Origin: Chthonomonadaceae bacterium
GTDB taxonomy: Bacteria > Armatimonadota > Chthonomonadetes > Chthonomonadales > Chthonomonadaceae
Direction of reading: 5' to 3'
Length of the DNA stretch: 53,952 nt
Assembly: GCA_027450145.1 (NCBI GenBank)
Contig: DAIDKH010000023.1
Coordinates: 1 to 53,952 of the forward strand
Shown here: positions 17,210 through 26,250 of the stretch, one piece after another
Numbering within the stretch: the stretch's first letter is position 1
How the letters are laid out: each line of letters begins with the position of its first letter
Program-made: the position numbers and the translations under genes
Notes under the pieces: model-generated
The model's input: the letters and a program-made list of their open reading frames with translations, nothing else
Databases searched by the model: none
Told to the model about the DNA's origin: nothing

Positions 17210-17830
17210 TTAGCTGTTCCTTTGCGAAGAAGGTAATAACGACGGTATCACGCACCCAACAGATTGTGTAACTGCATGACGTATTGGCTTGTCATGAATT
17301 ATATCATTAAGCACATTGACAAGATCATGCTTTGTCGCCTTTTGGCGCTGTATTCCCAGGCCGGCCCAATCGTTATCGATACGCCCCAAATAGAGCCGAG
17401 TACCATCCGGCGAAAATACTGCAACCTCCGGTGAAATGGTTGCTCCTGCAAGCTTCACGAGTTCGTGTCGGGTATCGATTAGCGATGGGCAGGCAAAATT
17501 ATACTCTTTCGAATGGTGCTGTGCCTGCTTTAGAGTCAACAGTTGCTCAACATACACCATGTAGAATTTGAACCCTCGTGCCTGGTATTTGCGGGCTATT
17601 TGGTTCATCGTAGGAGTATATGTCCTGCAAATGGGACAATCGTGTTGAATAAAGAAGAACACCGTTCCATTCTTCCCGGGATTCATGAACGGCTGTTCCG
17701 CTTTACCCGTAATCGATTCCACAATAGGCTGAAAGGTCAAACTTAGGCGGCCGTTCGAGGTTGGCGCCGCAAATGCTGGTACTGCGGAAAGTAGTAGCAA
17801 CGCACCAAATAATCGAATACCTTTAGGCAT
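17210..17830 (-). CDS. Exported thioredoxin-fold (redoxin) protein
   Basis: Periplasmic redoxin of 206 residues. The signal peptide MPKGIRLFGALLLLSAVPAFA precedes a thioredoxin fold with FFFIQHDCPICRTYTPTM (active site CPIC, near residue 62) and the cis-proline region ISPEVAVFSPDGTRLYLG. Start 17830 was chosen because GGGAGGG lies five bases upstream and the signal peptide begins there; reading on to 17878 would overlap the regulator gene. Such redoxins often accompany the cytochrome c/PHM proteins and may reduce or mature them. The C-terminus (PSLLPSSQRNS) is unremarkable. Confidence 0.85.
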   Translation of the reverse strand: MPKGIRLFGALLLLSAVPAFAAPTSNGRLSLTFQPIVESITGKAEQPFMNPGKNGTVFFFIQHDCPICRTYTPTMNQIARKYQARGFKFYMVYVEQLLTLKQAQHHSKEYNFACPSLIDTRHELVKLAGATISPEVAVFSPDGTRLYLGRIDNDWAGLGIQRQKATKHDLVNVLNDIIHDKPIRHAVTQSVGCVIPSLLPSSQRNS

Positions 17831-17874
17831 AGTTCCCTCCCAAACTGTGGTGTACAGTGTGGCGATTTTCGCTT

Positions 17875-18474
17875 TCATCGCGGGTCTAACCCGCTAAAGA
17901 TGACAGAAAGTAACCCTACTAAAAAGCACTCCCGTTCATCATCCCAGTCATCTGGTTCCCACCGCATACACTTAAATAAAAACCCCGCTACAGAATTGGA
18001 GATCGTCTCCGTAACAGGGATCACAAGCGCAGGTGGCAACTCCCCCTTCGCTGCACGCGCAGCAAGAAGCTCGCGCAGCATGTCGTTGCGCTCGGCAAAT
18101 TGGCTATTGAGCTCAGCAGCTATACATCTGTCGCGCCAGGTTTCAAGCAGAAGCATACGCAGAATAGCTCGATTGGACCAAAATGTGTCGAGGTAGTCTG
18201 TCACTACCTCATGTATAGCTTCCTTCAGAGCCAGATTTCCTAACCCAGGAAATTCTGACCGAAAAAGGCGACGCGGACCGTAATCCTGCGCTACGGCGTG
18301 AAACAGCGTCTCCTTAGATCGGAAATGCCGAAATACAATTGCCTCGGAGATCCCACACGAATCTGCCACGGCACGAGTAGTCGTGCCGTCGTATCCTCTC
18401 GTGGAAAATGCCTCCAGGGCAGCTTGAAGAATTTGCGCTCGACGTTGATCACCGGATTGACGAATTTGACCCAT
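17875..18474 (-). CDS. TetR-family transcriptional regulator
   Basis: One-component repressor of 199 residues. The N-terminal helix-turn-helix is clear: ILQAALEAFSTRGYDGTTTR, AVADSCGISEAIVFRHFRSK, ETLFHAV (residues about 13-60). The C-terminal ligand domain is all helical and not classifiable by eye. Start 18474 has GGTGAGG just upstream; the alternative ATG at 18498 would place coding sequence across the palindromic operator at 18487-18506. It is first in the leftward cluster, 44 bases before the redoxin gene, so it probably represses itself and the redoxin/cytochrome pair. Confidence 0.9.
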   Translation of the reverse strand: MGQIRQSGDQRRAQILQAALEAFSTRGYDGTTTRAVADSCGISEAIVFRHFRSKETLFHAVAQDYGPRRLFRSEFPGLGNLALKEAIHEVVTDYLDTFWSNRAILRMLLLETWRDRCIAAELNSQFAERNDMLRELLAARAAKGELPPALVIPVTETISNSVAGFLFKCMRWEPDDWDDERECFLVGLLSVIFSGLDPR

Positions 18475-18486
18475 TGCCTCACCTAT

Positions 18487-18506
18487 GTAAGTAATCACTC
18501 ACTTAC
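18487..18506. promoter_or_regulatory. Probable TetR-type operator
   Basis: GTAAGT and ACTTAC form exact inverted half-sites eight bases apart, with further partial symmetry (GTGA / TTAC) inside. The spacing and the AGTGA-like core resemble TetR-family operators. It lies 13 bases upstream of the chosen regulator start, fitting autoregulation. Confidence 0.65.
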
Positions 18507-18946
18507 AGTTACGTTATTGGTCGGCTCGTGCGTTTCACGATTTATATGGTTGAGACGATATTTATCGCCGGATGTTTAATTGATCGACTTACGGCCAACA
18601 GGGAAGCTGTTTGTCCACAGGTACCTTCCTGCAGGTACAGTTGGAAGTATGAAGCTGGAGGCTCTACGGTGTTAGTTGTCACTAGCAGCGTATCGGCGGA
18701 CTGGCGGCACGGGCATTTATTATCGGTTGACGGTACTGGTGAACAAAAGTGGCTCTCGATAGTTGATTGCACGGAACCGGCTTATTGCTACGTGTGCTCG
18801 CTCCGTTCGACAAGTTTAGCAGCTAATTTTTAAGATCGGCACTTTGTTACTGTAGGTAGTACTGGTAAACTACAAGAGCCTCGTCGGTTTCCAATTTCAA
18901 CAGACTCACCGTTCATGCGTGATGTCTCTCTTTTAAAGAGGTGTTT
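18507..18946. other. 440-base intergenic region without a recognisable gene
   Basis: Between the divergent TetR gene and the glutaminase-family gene. Short open frames here lack ribosome binding sites and family resemblance. AAAGAGG at its end is the ribosome binding site of the next gene. Both promoters must lie here, but I cannot place them. Confidence 0.5.
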
Positions 18947-21055
18947 ATGGTTTCACAAAAGATCTCCCTGGTTGCGGCTGCTCTACTGCTGCCAACCGTA
19001 ATGGCGGGTGCCCAAAGCATCACGCCAATTAGGCCGCCCGCTGCACCGCTAATCGTACGGAACCCCTACGTAAGCGTTTGGCAGCCAGCAACGCGGATTG
19101 CCGGACACTGGTCTGCCTTTTGGACCGGCGCTACCAAGGCCATCAGTGGCATCGCTGTAATCGACGGAAAACCCTACAGGTTCATAGGTGATGCACAATT
19201 ACCTACGAATAGTAGTTCAACCACGCTTACTACGATGCATCAAGCCGCGTTGGATGTAACTCCCACCAGTACTCGATACCGACTTACAGGTGGTGGCGTG
19301 GAAATAGATCTCAATTTTCTTTCACCCGTGTTCTCTGCAGATCTACGACGCCAGTCTATCCCCCTTGGATATTTGACCGCGACCGTACATTCAACCGATG
19401 GTTCCACCCATACCGCAGTTCTTACATTCGATATCTCAGGTGAATGGGCCGCAGGCAATGCAACTGACTCAATAGTATGGGCAAAGCATTCGATACCTTC
19501 TGGGAGCGGTACAGTCGTGGCGTACACGATAAGCGCAGCTCAACAGAAGCCGCTTACAGAGCAGTCGGACTATGCAGGTTGGGGCTCAGCAGTATTCGCT
19601 ACCACCTCCTCCTCCAGATTAACAGACCAGGTTGGGCCAGATTCAACCGTTCGGGTGCTGGCGGCGGAAGGCAAACCCCTGGACGGCACCGTGGATGCTG
19701 ATATGCCACGTGCGATTAACGACCGTTGGCCAGTGTTCGCATACCAGGCACGGTATCAGCATGTTGGCACCTCAGCTACCAAACGATTGGTGTTTGCGCT
19801 TGGTTTTGAACGTACGCCTGCGGTAAGCTACCTTGGCAACCCACTTCCGCCACTATGGAAGTCATACTGGCCAAACTGGCAGGCAATGACCGCCTTCTTC
19901 CTGAGCGATTTTCCGTATGAAAATAGGTACAGTCAGGCTGTCGATAAGCGAATAGACCGCGATGCAACGCAGGCAGGCGGTCCTCAATACGCCGCCATAT
20001 GCGCGCTCGCATTTAGGCAGGCATTTGGCGCGACTGAACTGGTTGGCACCAGCAAAGACCCGTGGATGTTTCTTAAAGAAATTAGCAGCGACGGTAACGT
20101 ATCCACCGTAGATGTCACCTACCCTGCATATCCCGTTTTTGAATATGCCAACCCAGAATTGCTTCGCCTCTTGCTTCGACCACTTCTCGCGTACGCTGAA
20201 ACGGGAGGATGGCCAAAGGCGTTTGCAGAGCACGACATTGGCTCCTCGTACCCTAATGCCTCTGGGCATAACGACGGCCGCGAGGAGGACATGCCCGTTG
20301 AAGAATCCGCAAACATGCTCATCATGTTTGACTCCGCTCTTTCTCATATGTCCGCAGCTCAGGCTCGAGCGTATAGCCGCAAGCACTACGCCATCTTGAA
20401 ACAGTGGGCACAATACGAGGTAGTCAATGGGCTGGACCCCGCCTACCAGAACCAAACGGACGATTTTACGGGCTTCATCAAGAGCAGCGCTAACCTTGCC
20501 CTTAAAGCAGTGCTTGGTGTTGGCGCAATGGGCCAAATTGCTCAGCGAGCAGGCAACGTTGCCGATGCGAAGTACTTCAGCCAGGAGGCGCACAAGCTAA
20601 TAGATGGCTGGGTAAAACGGGCAACTTCCACCACCGGCCCCCATCTAGTGCTGGCGTATGGGCAGCCCAACACGTGGAGTCTTAAATACAACGCCTTCCC
20701 GGATAAGGCTCTTCGACTCAATCTGATACCGAGGTCAGTCCTCGCCATGGATTCCGCCTGGTACCTTAAACAGCTCCAGCCGTTTGGCATCCCATTGGAT
20801 CTAAGACACACCTATACGAAAACGGACTGGGAGATGTGGACTGCTGCGGCTACCGACAATCCGGAGGTACGAGCACAGATCATTGCGGCGATCTACCGAT
20901 TCGCCAATACCTCCAATTTCCGGGGTGCTTTCACAGACTGGTACGATACCGTGAGTGGTCAGCAGGTGGGGTTCGTCGCCAGGCCAGTTATTGGTGGTCT
21001 CTTCTCCTTACTTGTTCGTGACCAGGTTACTTCGCGCTTAAGTGGCTTAAAATAG
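18947..21055 (+). CDS. Exported glutaminase-family protein (GtaA-like, DUF4965/DUF1793)
   Basis: Sec-exported protein of 702 residues with signal peptide ISLVAAALLLPTVMAGAQS. The opening IRPPAAPLIVRNPYVSVWQP then GHWSAFWTGATKAISGIAVI is characteristic of the fungal/bacterial GtaA glutaminase family (DUF4964, DUF5127, DUF4965, DUF1793 in order). The C-terminal (alpha/alpha)6-type half shows DMPVEESANMLIMF and NLIPRSVLAMDSAWYLKQLQ. Bacterial members are usually annotated glutaminase, but activity on glutamine has been shown for few of them. Start 18947 was chosen over GTG 18941 because AAAGAGG ends six bases upstream. No operon partner is visible. Confidence 0.82.
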   Translation: MVSQKISLVAAALLLPTVMAGAQSITPIRPPAAPLIVRNPYVSVWQPATRIAGHWSAFWTGATKAISGIAVIDGKPYRFIGDAQLPTNSSSTTLTTMHQAALDVTPTSTRYRLTGGGVEIDLNFLSPVFSADLRRQSIPLGYLTATVHSTDGSTHTAVLTFDISGEWAAGNATDSIVWAKHSIPSGSGTVVAYTISAAQQKPLTEQSDYAGWGSAVFATTSSSRLTDQVGPDSTVRVLAAEGKPLDGTVDADMPRAINDRWPVFAYQARYQHVGTSATKRLVFALGFERTPAVSYLGNPLPPLWKSYWPNWQAMTAFFLSDFPYENRYSQAVDKRIDRDATQAGGPQYAAICALAFRQAFGATELVGTSKDPWMFLKEISSDGNVSTVDVTYPAYPVFEYANPELLRLLLRPLLAYAETGGWPKAFAEHDIGSSYPNASGHNDGREEDMPVEESANMLIMFDSALSHMSAAQARAYSRKHYAILKQWAQYEVVNGLDPAYQNQTDDFTGFIKSSANLALKAVLGVGAMGQIAQRAGNVADAKYFSQEAHKLIDGWVKRATSTTGPHLVLAYGQPNTWSLKYNAFPDKALRLNLIPRSVLAMDSAWYLKQLQPFGIPLDLRHTYTKTDWEMWTAAATDNPEVRAQIIAAIYRFANTSNFRGAFTDWYDTVSGQQVGFVARPVIGGLFSLLVRDQVTSRLSGLK

Positions 21056-21062
21056 CCACCTC

Positions 21063-21098
21063 ACAGACGCTGCATCAAGTCAATGGTGCAGCGTCTGT
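21063..21098 (+). terminator. Hairpin after glutaminase-family gene
   Basis: ACAGACGCTGCA and TGCAGCGTCTGT form a perfect 12-base-pair stem with a 12-base loop, eight bases after the stop codon. No T-run follows, so termination is likely but not certain. Confidence 0.6.
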
Positions 21099-21239
21099 AG
21101 GGAACATGCAACGGTCCCGTCCCCTTTGGCAGCCAACAAATAGGCATAAGCGGGAAAAATATTTAACTCTCCGATCAATATCGTCCAGCACACTGCTCCA
21201 ACCGCATGGCCAGTTCCTCAGTGCACTCAAAGCTTAAGG

Positions 21240-21245
21240 TATAAT
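21240..21245 (+). promoter_or_regulatory. Possible -10 box for typA
   Basis: TATAAT lies 90 bases before the chosen typA start; no good -35 is seen at the right distance. If used, transcription would begin near 21252, which excludes the long typA reading that begins at 21251. Confidence 0.4.
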
Positions 21246-21334
21246 ATAAATTGTGCTTCGTTTTGCGCCTGTTGGCAATGGTTTCGCTGGGCGCATTTTT
21301 GAACCTAATTGGGCCATTTATGGTAGAGGATGAA

Positions 21335-23173
21335 ATGACAGATTTTGCTGACTTGCAGTTGCGAAATGTTGCAATTATTGCACACGTAGACCACGGTAAA
21401 ACCACGCTCGTTGATGCACTTCTGCGGCAGGGCAACGTATTTAGAGCCAACCAGGAGATTGCTGAACGTGTAATGGACAGCAATGACCTGGAGCGTGAAC
21501 GTGGCATCACAATTTTAAGTAAGAACACTGCAGTCTCTCACAACGGCATTAAAATTAATATTGTAGATACACCTGGTCATGCCGACTTCGGTGGCGAAGT
21601 TGAGCGCGTGATGGGTATGGTTGATGGCGTCCTTCTCCTTGTAGATGCGGTAGATGGTCCCATGCCGCAAACACGGTTTGTTACATCAAAAGCCCTCGCC
21701 ATGGGGCATCGTGCCATCGTGGTAGTGAATAAAATTGATCGCGCGGACGCTCGGCCGGATTGGGTAGTGGACCAGACCTTCGACCTGTTTGTGGAACTGG
21801 GCGCAACAGAGGAGCAACTGGATTTTCCAATTGTATACACTTGTGCCCGTCAAGGGACTGCCACATTGGACCCAGCGGTTCCTGGAACCAATCTCGATCC
21901 ATTGTTCGATATTATGGTAAGTCACCTGCCGGCTCCCAAAGGCGATTCAAATGCGCCGCTGCAGATGCTCGTTTCTAATTTGGATTACGACTCCTATCGT
22001 GGCCGCTTTGGCATCGGACGCATCCATGCTGGCAAGATCCATCCCGGTGAGAGCGTTGCCATTGTGAACAGGCACGGCGAAGTGAGATCTGGTAGGGTAG
22101 TGACTACACTCGTATTTCAGGGCCTCAAAAAGGTTGAACAAGAGGAAGTTTGTGCGGGCGAAATCTGTATTATATCGGGACTGCCCGATGTGGGAATCGG
22201 CGACACGGTTGCCAGCCGCGATAATCCCGTGGCCGTTCCGAGTCTACCCGTCGACGAACCAACCCTGAGGATGGCGTTCGGCGTAAACACCAGTCCATTA
22301 GCCGGCCGAGAAGGGCAGCACTGTACGAGCCGCAAACTTCGTGATCGTCTCTATCGCGAGTTGGAGACCAATGTGAGCCTTCGCGTAGAAGAGACTGATA
22401 CGGCGGATGTCTATATGGTTAGTGGGCGAGGAGAACTGCACCTTGCTATCCTTATTGAGACAATGCGACGCGAGGGATACGAAATGCAGGTTGCCCAGCC
22501 AGAAGTCATCATGCATCGTGACGAAAATGGCAAACTAACTGAGCCGTTTGAGAAGGTCTATATACAGGTTAGCGAGGAATACCAGGGTGTCGTGGTGGAG
22601 CAGATGGGACGTCGTAAAGGCGAACTCCAGGACATGCACCTGTCCAACGGTAGTCTCCATTTTACGTATCTGGTGCCAACCCGCGGGCTGCTAGGCTTCC
22701 GCAATGAATTCCTGACGTCTACAAGAGGTGTTGGCGTCATCCATTCACTCTTTGAGGGCTACCATCCACACGCTGGCGACATCGGCAAAACGATCAACGG
22801 GTCACTCATCGCTTCAGACTCTGGCATCTCCACGAGCTTCGGACTCTCTAACTCCGAAGAACGGGGTGCTCTGTTCATCGGCCCTGGTGACGAAGTCTAC
22901 GCTGGCATGATCGTTGGGAAACATCAACGAGACACCGACCTTGAAGTTAACGTATGTAAAGCTAAACACCTCACCAATATGCGCTCATCCAACTCCGAAA
23001 TCTCGGTGCGCCTGACGCCTTATACCGAAATGAGCCTCGACCGGTGTATTGAATATATTGGCCCAGAGGAATTGGTTGAAGTAACACCCAAAAAGATACG
23101 CATGCGCAAGCGAGTTTTAGACGCAACGCAGCGCAAACGTGCAGAACGAGCGCTAGCCGGTACGCGCGGTTGA
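21335..23173 (+). CDS. typA: Translational GTPase TypA/BipA
   Basis: Ribosome-associated GTPase of the EF-G/LepA class that helps ribosome assembly and stress adaptation. Its 612 residues match the family length. G motifs are all present: AHVDHGKTT (G1), RGITI (G2), DTPGHADF (G3), NKIDR (G4). Later EF-G-like domains include [33 protein letters not shown] and [14 protein letters not shown], and the TypA C-terminal domain ends [22 protein letters not shown] five bases before ATG 21335 decides the start; upstream ATGs at 21320 and 21251 fit less well. Its stop codon lies inside the -35 box of the pspA promoter. Confidence 0.97.
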   Translation: MTDFADLQLRNVAIIAHVDHGKTTLVDALLRQGNVFRANQEIAERVMDSNDLERERGITILSKNTAVSHNGIKINIVDTPGHADFGGEVERVMGMVDGVLLLVDAVDGPMPQTRFVTSKALAMGHRAIVVVNKIDRADARPDWVVDQTFDLFVELGATEEQLDFPIVYTCARQGTATLDPAVPGTNLDPLFDIMVSHLPAPKGDSNAPLQMLVSNLDYDSYRGRFGIGRIHAGKIHPGESVAIVNRHGEVRSGRVVTTLVFQGLKKVEQEEVCAGEICIISGLPDVGIGDTVASRDNPVAVPSLPVDEPTLRMAFGVNTSPLAGREGQHCTSRKLRDRLYRELETNVSLRVEETDTADVYMVSGRGELHLAILIETMRREGYEMQVAQPEVIMHRDENGKLTEPFEKVYIQVSEEYQGVVVEQMGRRKGELQDMHLSNGSLHFTYLVPTRGLLGFRNEFLTSTRGVGVIHSLFEGYHPHAGDIGKTINGSLIASDSGISTSFGLSNSEERGALFIGPGDEVYAGMIVGKHQRDTDLEVNVCKAKHLTNMRSSNSEISVRLTPYTEMSLDRCIEYIGPEELVEVTPKKIRMRKRVLDATQRKRAERALAGTRG

Positions 23174-23198
23174 CAAGTTTTGGGAAAAGTGTGATAAT
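23170..23198 (+). promoter_or_regulatory. Sigma-70-type promoter for the pspA cluster
   Basis: TTGACA at 23170-23175 and GATAAT at 23193-23198 are exactly 17 bases apart. The -35 overlaps the typA stop codon (TGA 23171-23173). It leaves a leader of about 145 bases before pspA in which CATATGAGT occurs twice. Confidence 0.75.
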
Positions 23199-23351
23199 TA
23201 AAAGGTCTCCCTGTCCTTACATCCGGGGACTTTGCACCGGTACCATATGAGTGTGCTAAAGCAGGCGACCGAAACCTAACGCGGCGACTTGCGTATGTCA
23301 TATGAGTAGCATATCTGCCTGCAGCAGACTCCAAGGAGGCTGGCGGTTACA

Positions 23352-24185
23352 ATGGCATCGAACCCTTTTACACGTTTTTGGCGCTATCTAAAGGCGCTGC
23401 TTAATGGAAAACTTGATCAATATGAGGATCCTGAGGTGATCCTGAACGAAGCCGTTCGGGAGATGAAGGACAATCAGATCAAAAATCGCGAACTGGCTGT
23501 GCAGGCGATTACCGAGAAGAATAACCTCCAAGCCGTAGTCGATAAGGAAGAGCGTACAGTAGCCGAACTTGAAAAGAAGGCAACCATTGCGCTTCAGGGT
23601 GGGAACAGGGACCTTGCCCGTCAGTTCCTGAAGGAAAAGGCGCTCCACGAACAGACCCTTGAAAACATGCGCGGTAATCTGGCAGCCGCAGTAGATTCTG
23701 CCGAAAAAGTGAAGGTTGCCATCCGCCAAGAAGAGGACCGCATCCGGGTTCGCACCGCCGAAGCTTTGGCCATGAAGGCTAATCTCAAACAGGCGCAAAT
23801 TCAGATTAAGATTAATAAGGCGCTTGACCAGTTCCAATTTAGTGAAAATGAGCAGCAGTGGAGCGCCGCCAGCGATCGAATTCGCGGCTTGCAGAGCGAA
23901 GCATCGGCACGCGCGGAAATTGCTTCTACAAGCATTGATTCGCGAATGCGTGAAATGGAATACAACCAGATGGATGCCGCGGCAGATCAGGAGCTAGAGA
24001 AGCTTGAGAACAAGCTCGCCAACAGTCCTGCTAACGCTTACTCATCCAACACTACGCAGCAGGTTCAAATGGTGGGTACTGGTAGCTCAGCGTCCAGTTC
24101 CAACACATCAACTACCCCATCGGCTGCGGAATCTGAGGTCGATCGGCAGTTAGCTGAACTAGAGGCAAAGCTCAACCAGAAATAG
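23352..24185 (+). CDS. pspA: PspA/IM30 (Vipp1) family membrane-stress protein
   Basis: Peripheral inner-membrane protein of the ESCRT-III-like PspA/IM30 family, which forms rods and rings that protect membranes. It has 277 residues. The amphipathic N-terminus NPFTRFWRYLKALLNGKLDQ, then EDPEVILNEAVREMKDNQ, begins the usual long coiled coil (about residues 25-220; ALQGGNRDLARQFLKEK is a family hallmark). The C-terminus is a Ser/Thr/Gln-rich linker followed by SEVDRQLAELEAKLNQK, a short helix as in IM30 tails. AAGGAGG lies 12 bases upstream. A consensus promoter precedes it and the J-like gene follows after nine bases. No pspF/sigma-54 control is visible. Confidence 0.92.
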   Translation: MASNPFTRFWRYLKALLNGKLDQYEDPEVILNEAVREMKDNQIKNRELAVQAITEKNNLQAVVDKEERTVAELEKKATIALQGGNRDLARQFLKEKALHEQTLENMRGNLAAAVDSAEKVKVAIRQEEDRIRVRTAEALAMKANLKQAQIQIKINKALDQFQFSENEQQWSAASDRIRGLQSEASARAEIASTSIDSRMREMEYNQMDAAADQELEKLENKLANSPANAYSSNTTQQVQMVGTGSSASSSNTSTTPSAAESEVDRQLAELEAKLNQK

Positions 24186-24194
24186 GGCAGGCTC

Positions 24195-24710
24195 ATGAGC
24201 ATTCCCGAGCGATTCTATAGGATCGCGCGAGGCAAACTTGGCGAACTTAAAGATTGGATCGACCGCGTCGACACCGAGTATGCGGCTGATCCGTCTGGTC
24301 GTGCTGCCCGCGAGTTAGATGACGCTGTGAACAATCCTGTATCGCAGCCGCCAAAAGCAGTACCAGTTACGCAACAATCGTCGCCTATGGTGGCACCGGG
24401 CAGCATTAATTCGCAGCCCATTCCGGATCCGCTGGGATACCACTATAGGATTTTTGGTCTGCAACCTGGTGCGGATTTTGCCGCAGTAGAGGAATCGTAC
24501 CGCAAGCTTATTGCGCGTGCCGACCCTTCGCGATTTCCGCTAGGTTCCGATGATGCCGCCAAAGCCGCAGACATTCGCAGTCGCATTGAGACATCCTATC
24601 GGGCGTTGAGAGATGAACTGGATCCGACCGCGCGGCGGTTTGATCGCCTTGAGTTTGATTTTGTAGGACCAGGAGAGAGCACATCCGATGGCAAGACCGC
24701 CCAGGCTTAG
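24195..24710 (+). CDS. J-domain-like protein lacking HPD
   Basis: Protein of 171 residues without signal or membrane segment. The N-terminal helix [20 protein letters not shown] and a Pro/Gln-rich linker are followed by a J-like domain (residues about 77-150): [35 protein letters not shown], then [14 protein letters not shown] and [13 protein letters not shown]. The HPD that activates DnaK is replaced by ADP (ARADPSRF), so a normal co-chaperone function is unlikely. It follows pspA by nine bases and overlaps the pterin dehydratase gene by 23 bases. It may be an adaptor for PspA (inference). Confidence 0.72.
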   Translation: MSIPERFYRIARGKLGELKDWIDRVDTEYAADPSGRAARELDDAVNNPVSQPPKAVPVTQQSSPMVAPGSINSQPIPDPLGYHYRIFGLQPGADFAAVEESYRKLIARADPSRFPLGSDDAAKAADIRSRIETSYRALRDELDPTARRFDRLEFDFVGPGESTSDGKTAQA

Positions 24711-24975
24711 CACCCAGGCAATAGAATCAGGTCTGGTCAAGCTTCCCAAGTGGACGCTTGACGGAAATGCCATTGTGCGCGAATTTCAGTTTCCCACGTT
24801 TGTAGCAGCCTGGGCATTCATGTCCAAGGTTGCATTGCTGGCAGAAAAGATGGATCATCACCCAGATTGGCATAATGTATACAATCGGGTCGACGTATCG
24901 CTATCAACCCACGACGCGGGCGGTATCACAGAAATGGACATGCAGATGGCTATGGCCATCGATGGCCTGCTGTAA
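24688..24975 (+). CDS. phhB: 4a-hydroxytetrahydrobiopterin dehydratase (pterin carbinolamine dehydratase)
   Basis: Small PCD/DCoH family enzyme of 95 residues that dehydrates 4a-carbinolamine pterin. The signature is complete: [20 protein letters not shown] followed by THDAGGIT, with the catalytic histidine pair (HH) and the distal H of [19 protein letters not shown] is the usual helix before it. The ATG lies inside the end of the J-like gene. No phenylalanine hydroxylase is visible, so its role may be in pterin repair or molybdopterin metabolism. Confidence 0.94.
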   Translation: MARPPRLSTQAIESGLVKLPKWTLDGNAIVREFQFPTFVAAWAFMSKVALLAEKMDHHPDWHNVYNRVDVSLSTHDAGGITEMDMQMAMAIDGLL

Positions 24976-25053
24976 CTTCCCCAACGACACTTCAATAGAA
25001 AGCCGGGGAGGCAGCAGGCTTCCCCGCTCCTCCATCGGATTGAGACCCAATAA

Positions 25054-26205
25054 ATGAGCTCTTTTATATACCTAGATCACGCTGCGACTACGCCGGTGCT
25101 TCCGGAAGTGCTTAATTCAATGACGCCATACTTAACTGAATCCTACGGCAATCCGTCCGCCCTCCACCAGGCAGGTCAAACTGCTCGAAGTGCTGTAGAG
25201 TATGCCAGATTAAGCGTGGCGCGCACATTGAATGCAGACCCATCGGAGATTGTATTCACCTCTGGCGGAACTGAAAGCGATAATGCAGCCATCTTTGGCG
25301 AGGCCCTTGCGCATCCAGCAAAGCGCCACATCATTACCTCCCCCATCGAACACCATGCAGTCTCCGAACCTCTTCAAACTCTGAAAAAACAGGGATATGA
25401 CATTGAAACGGTCCCGGTAGACAAGTTCGGACGAGTGGATGCAGATTATGTAGGTAGTAGACTTCGACCAGATACACTGCTGGTCACAATTATGTACGCC
25501 AATAACGAGGTTGGTACCATTCAGCCTGTCTCGGAAATCGGTGCACTTTGCCGTGCGGCGGGAGTACTGTTTCATACAGATGCCGTACAAGCGTACGGCA
25601 AACTCCCTATCGACGTCGTTGCGCAAAATATAGACATGCTGAGCATTTCAGCGCATAAATTCTACGGTCCAAAAGGTATTGGAGTGTTGTATGTGCGGCA
25701 AGGCGTCAATATCCAACGCTATCAGCAAGGTGGAGAACAGGAGCGGGGGCGTAGGGCAGGAACTCTTAACGTCCCAGGTATCGTAGGACTTGGTAAGGCT
25801 GCTTCGATCGTTTGTAACGAAATGCAGCAGGAGACAATACGGCTCGGTAAGCTAACCTCGTACCTCATTGAGCACGTCCAAAGCGAATGCGATGATGTCT
25901 ATCTCATGGGCTCTACGTCACATCGCGTGCCGGGTAACGTCCACTTTTGCGTGCGCGGCATTGAGGGTGAAAGCCTTCTACTTGCGCTAGACGCTAAATC
26001 CATATGTGCTTCAGCTGGTGCTGCATGTTCTGCCGGCTCAGTCGAACCTTCCCATGTGTTAAGTGCAATGGGTGTAGACCGCGATTTAGCCAGAGGTGCC
26101 CTGAGAATTTCACTGGGTAGAGCGACTGATCAAGCTGCCATCGAGAAAGCTACAAAAGCGCTTACACAGTCGATTCGTGATTTGCGAACTTTGTCAATGG
26201 CATAA
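25054..26205 (+). CDS. iscS: Cysteine desulfurase (NifS/IscS family)
   Basis: PLP enzyme that takes sulfur from cysteine for Fe-S clusters, thiolated tRNA or molybdopterin. It has 383 residues. IYLDHAATTPVLPEVL opens the protein, EIVFTSGGTESDNAAI binds the cofactor phosphate, SISAHKFYGPKGIGVLYV carries the PLP lysine, and CASAGAACSAGSVEPSHVL holds the persulfide cysteine on a short loop. It is group I (NifS/IscS-like), but no scaffold gene (iscU) follows, so it may be a stand-alone enzyme for tRNA or cofactor thiolation. The 78 bases before it contain a 9-pair hairpin at 25004-25026 (CGGGGAGGC/GGCTTCCCCG type) of unknown role. Confidence 0.95.
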   Translation: MSSFIYLDHAATTPVLPEVLNSMTPYLTESYGNPSALHQAGQTARSAVEYARLSVARTLNADPSEIVFTSGGTESDNAAIFGEALAHPAKRHIITSPIEHHAVSEPLQTLKKQGYDIETVPVDKFGRVDADYVGSRLRPDTLLVTIMYANNEVGTIQPVSEIGALCRAAGVLFHTDAVQAYGKLPIDVVAQNIDMLSISAHKFYGPKGIGVLYVRQGVNIQRYQQGGEQERGRRAGTLNVPGIVGLGKAASIVCNEMQQETIRLGKLTSYLIEHVQSECDDVYLMGSTSHRVPGNVHFCVRGIEGESLLLALDAKSICASAGAACSAGSVEPSHVLSAMGVDRDLARGALRISLGRATDQAAIEKATKALTQSIRDLRTLSMA

Positions 26206-26215
26206 AAAAACATCC

Positions 26216-26244
26216 TTGACAAAAAAGAGGGCTTGCCTTATAAT
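26216..26244 (+). promoter_or_regulatory. Perfect consensus sigma-70 promoter
   Basis: TTGACA at 26216-26221 and TATAAT at 26239-26244 are separated by exactly 17 bases, a full consensus match. Transcription would begin near 26251, directly before the structured leader and about 340 bases before the sigma factor gene. Confidence 0.87.
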
Positions 26245-26250
26245 ACCAAT

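Noticed and set aside
18528-18833. A 101-residue frame in the gap before the glutaminase-family gene
   Set aside because: It has no ribosome binding site, an odd amino acid mix and no family resemblance; the gap is better explained as a divergent promoter region.
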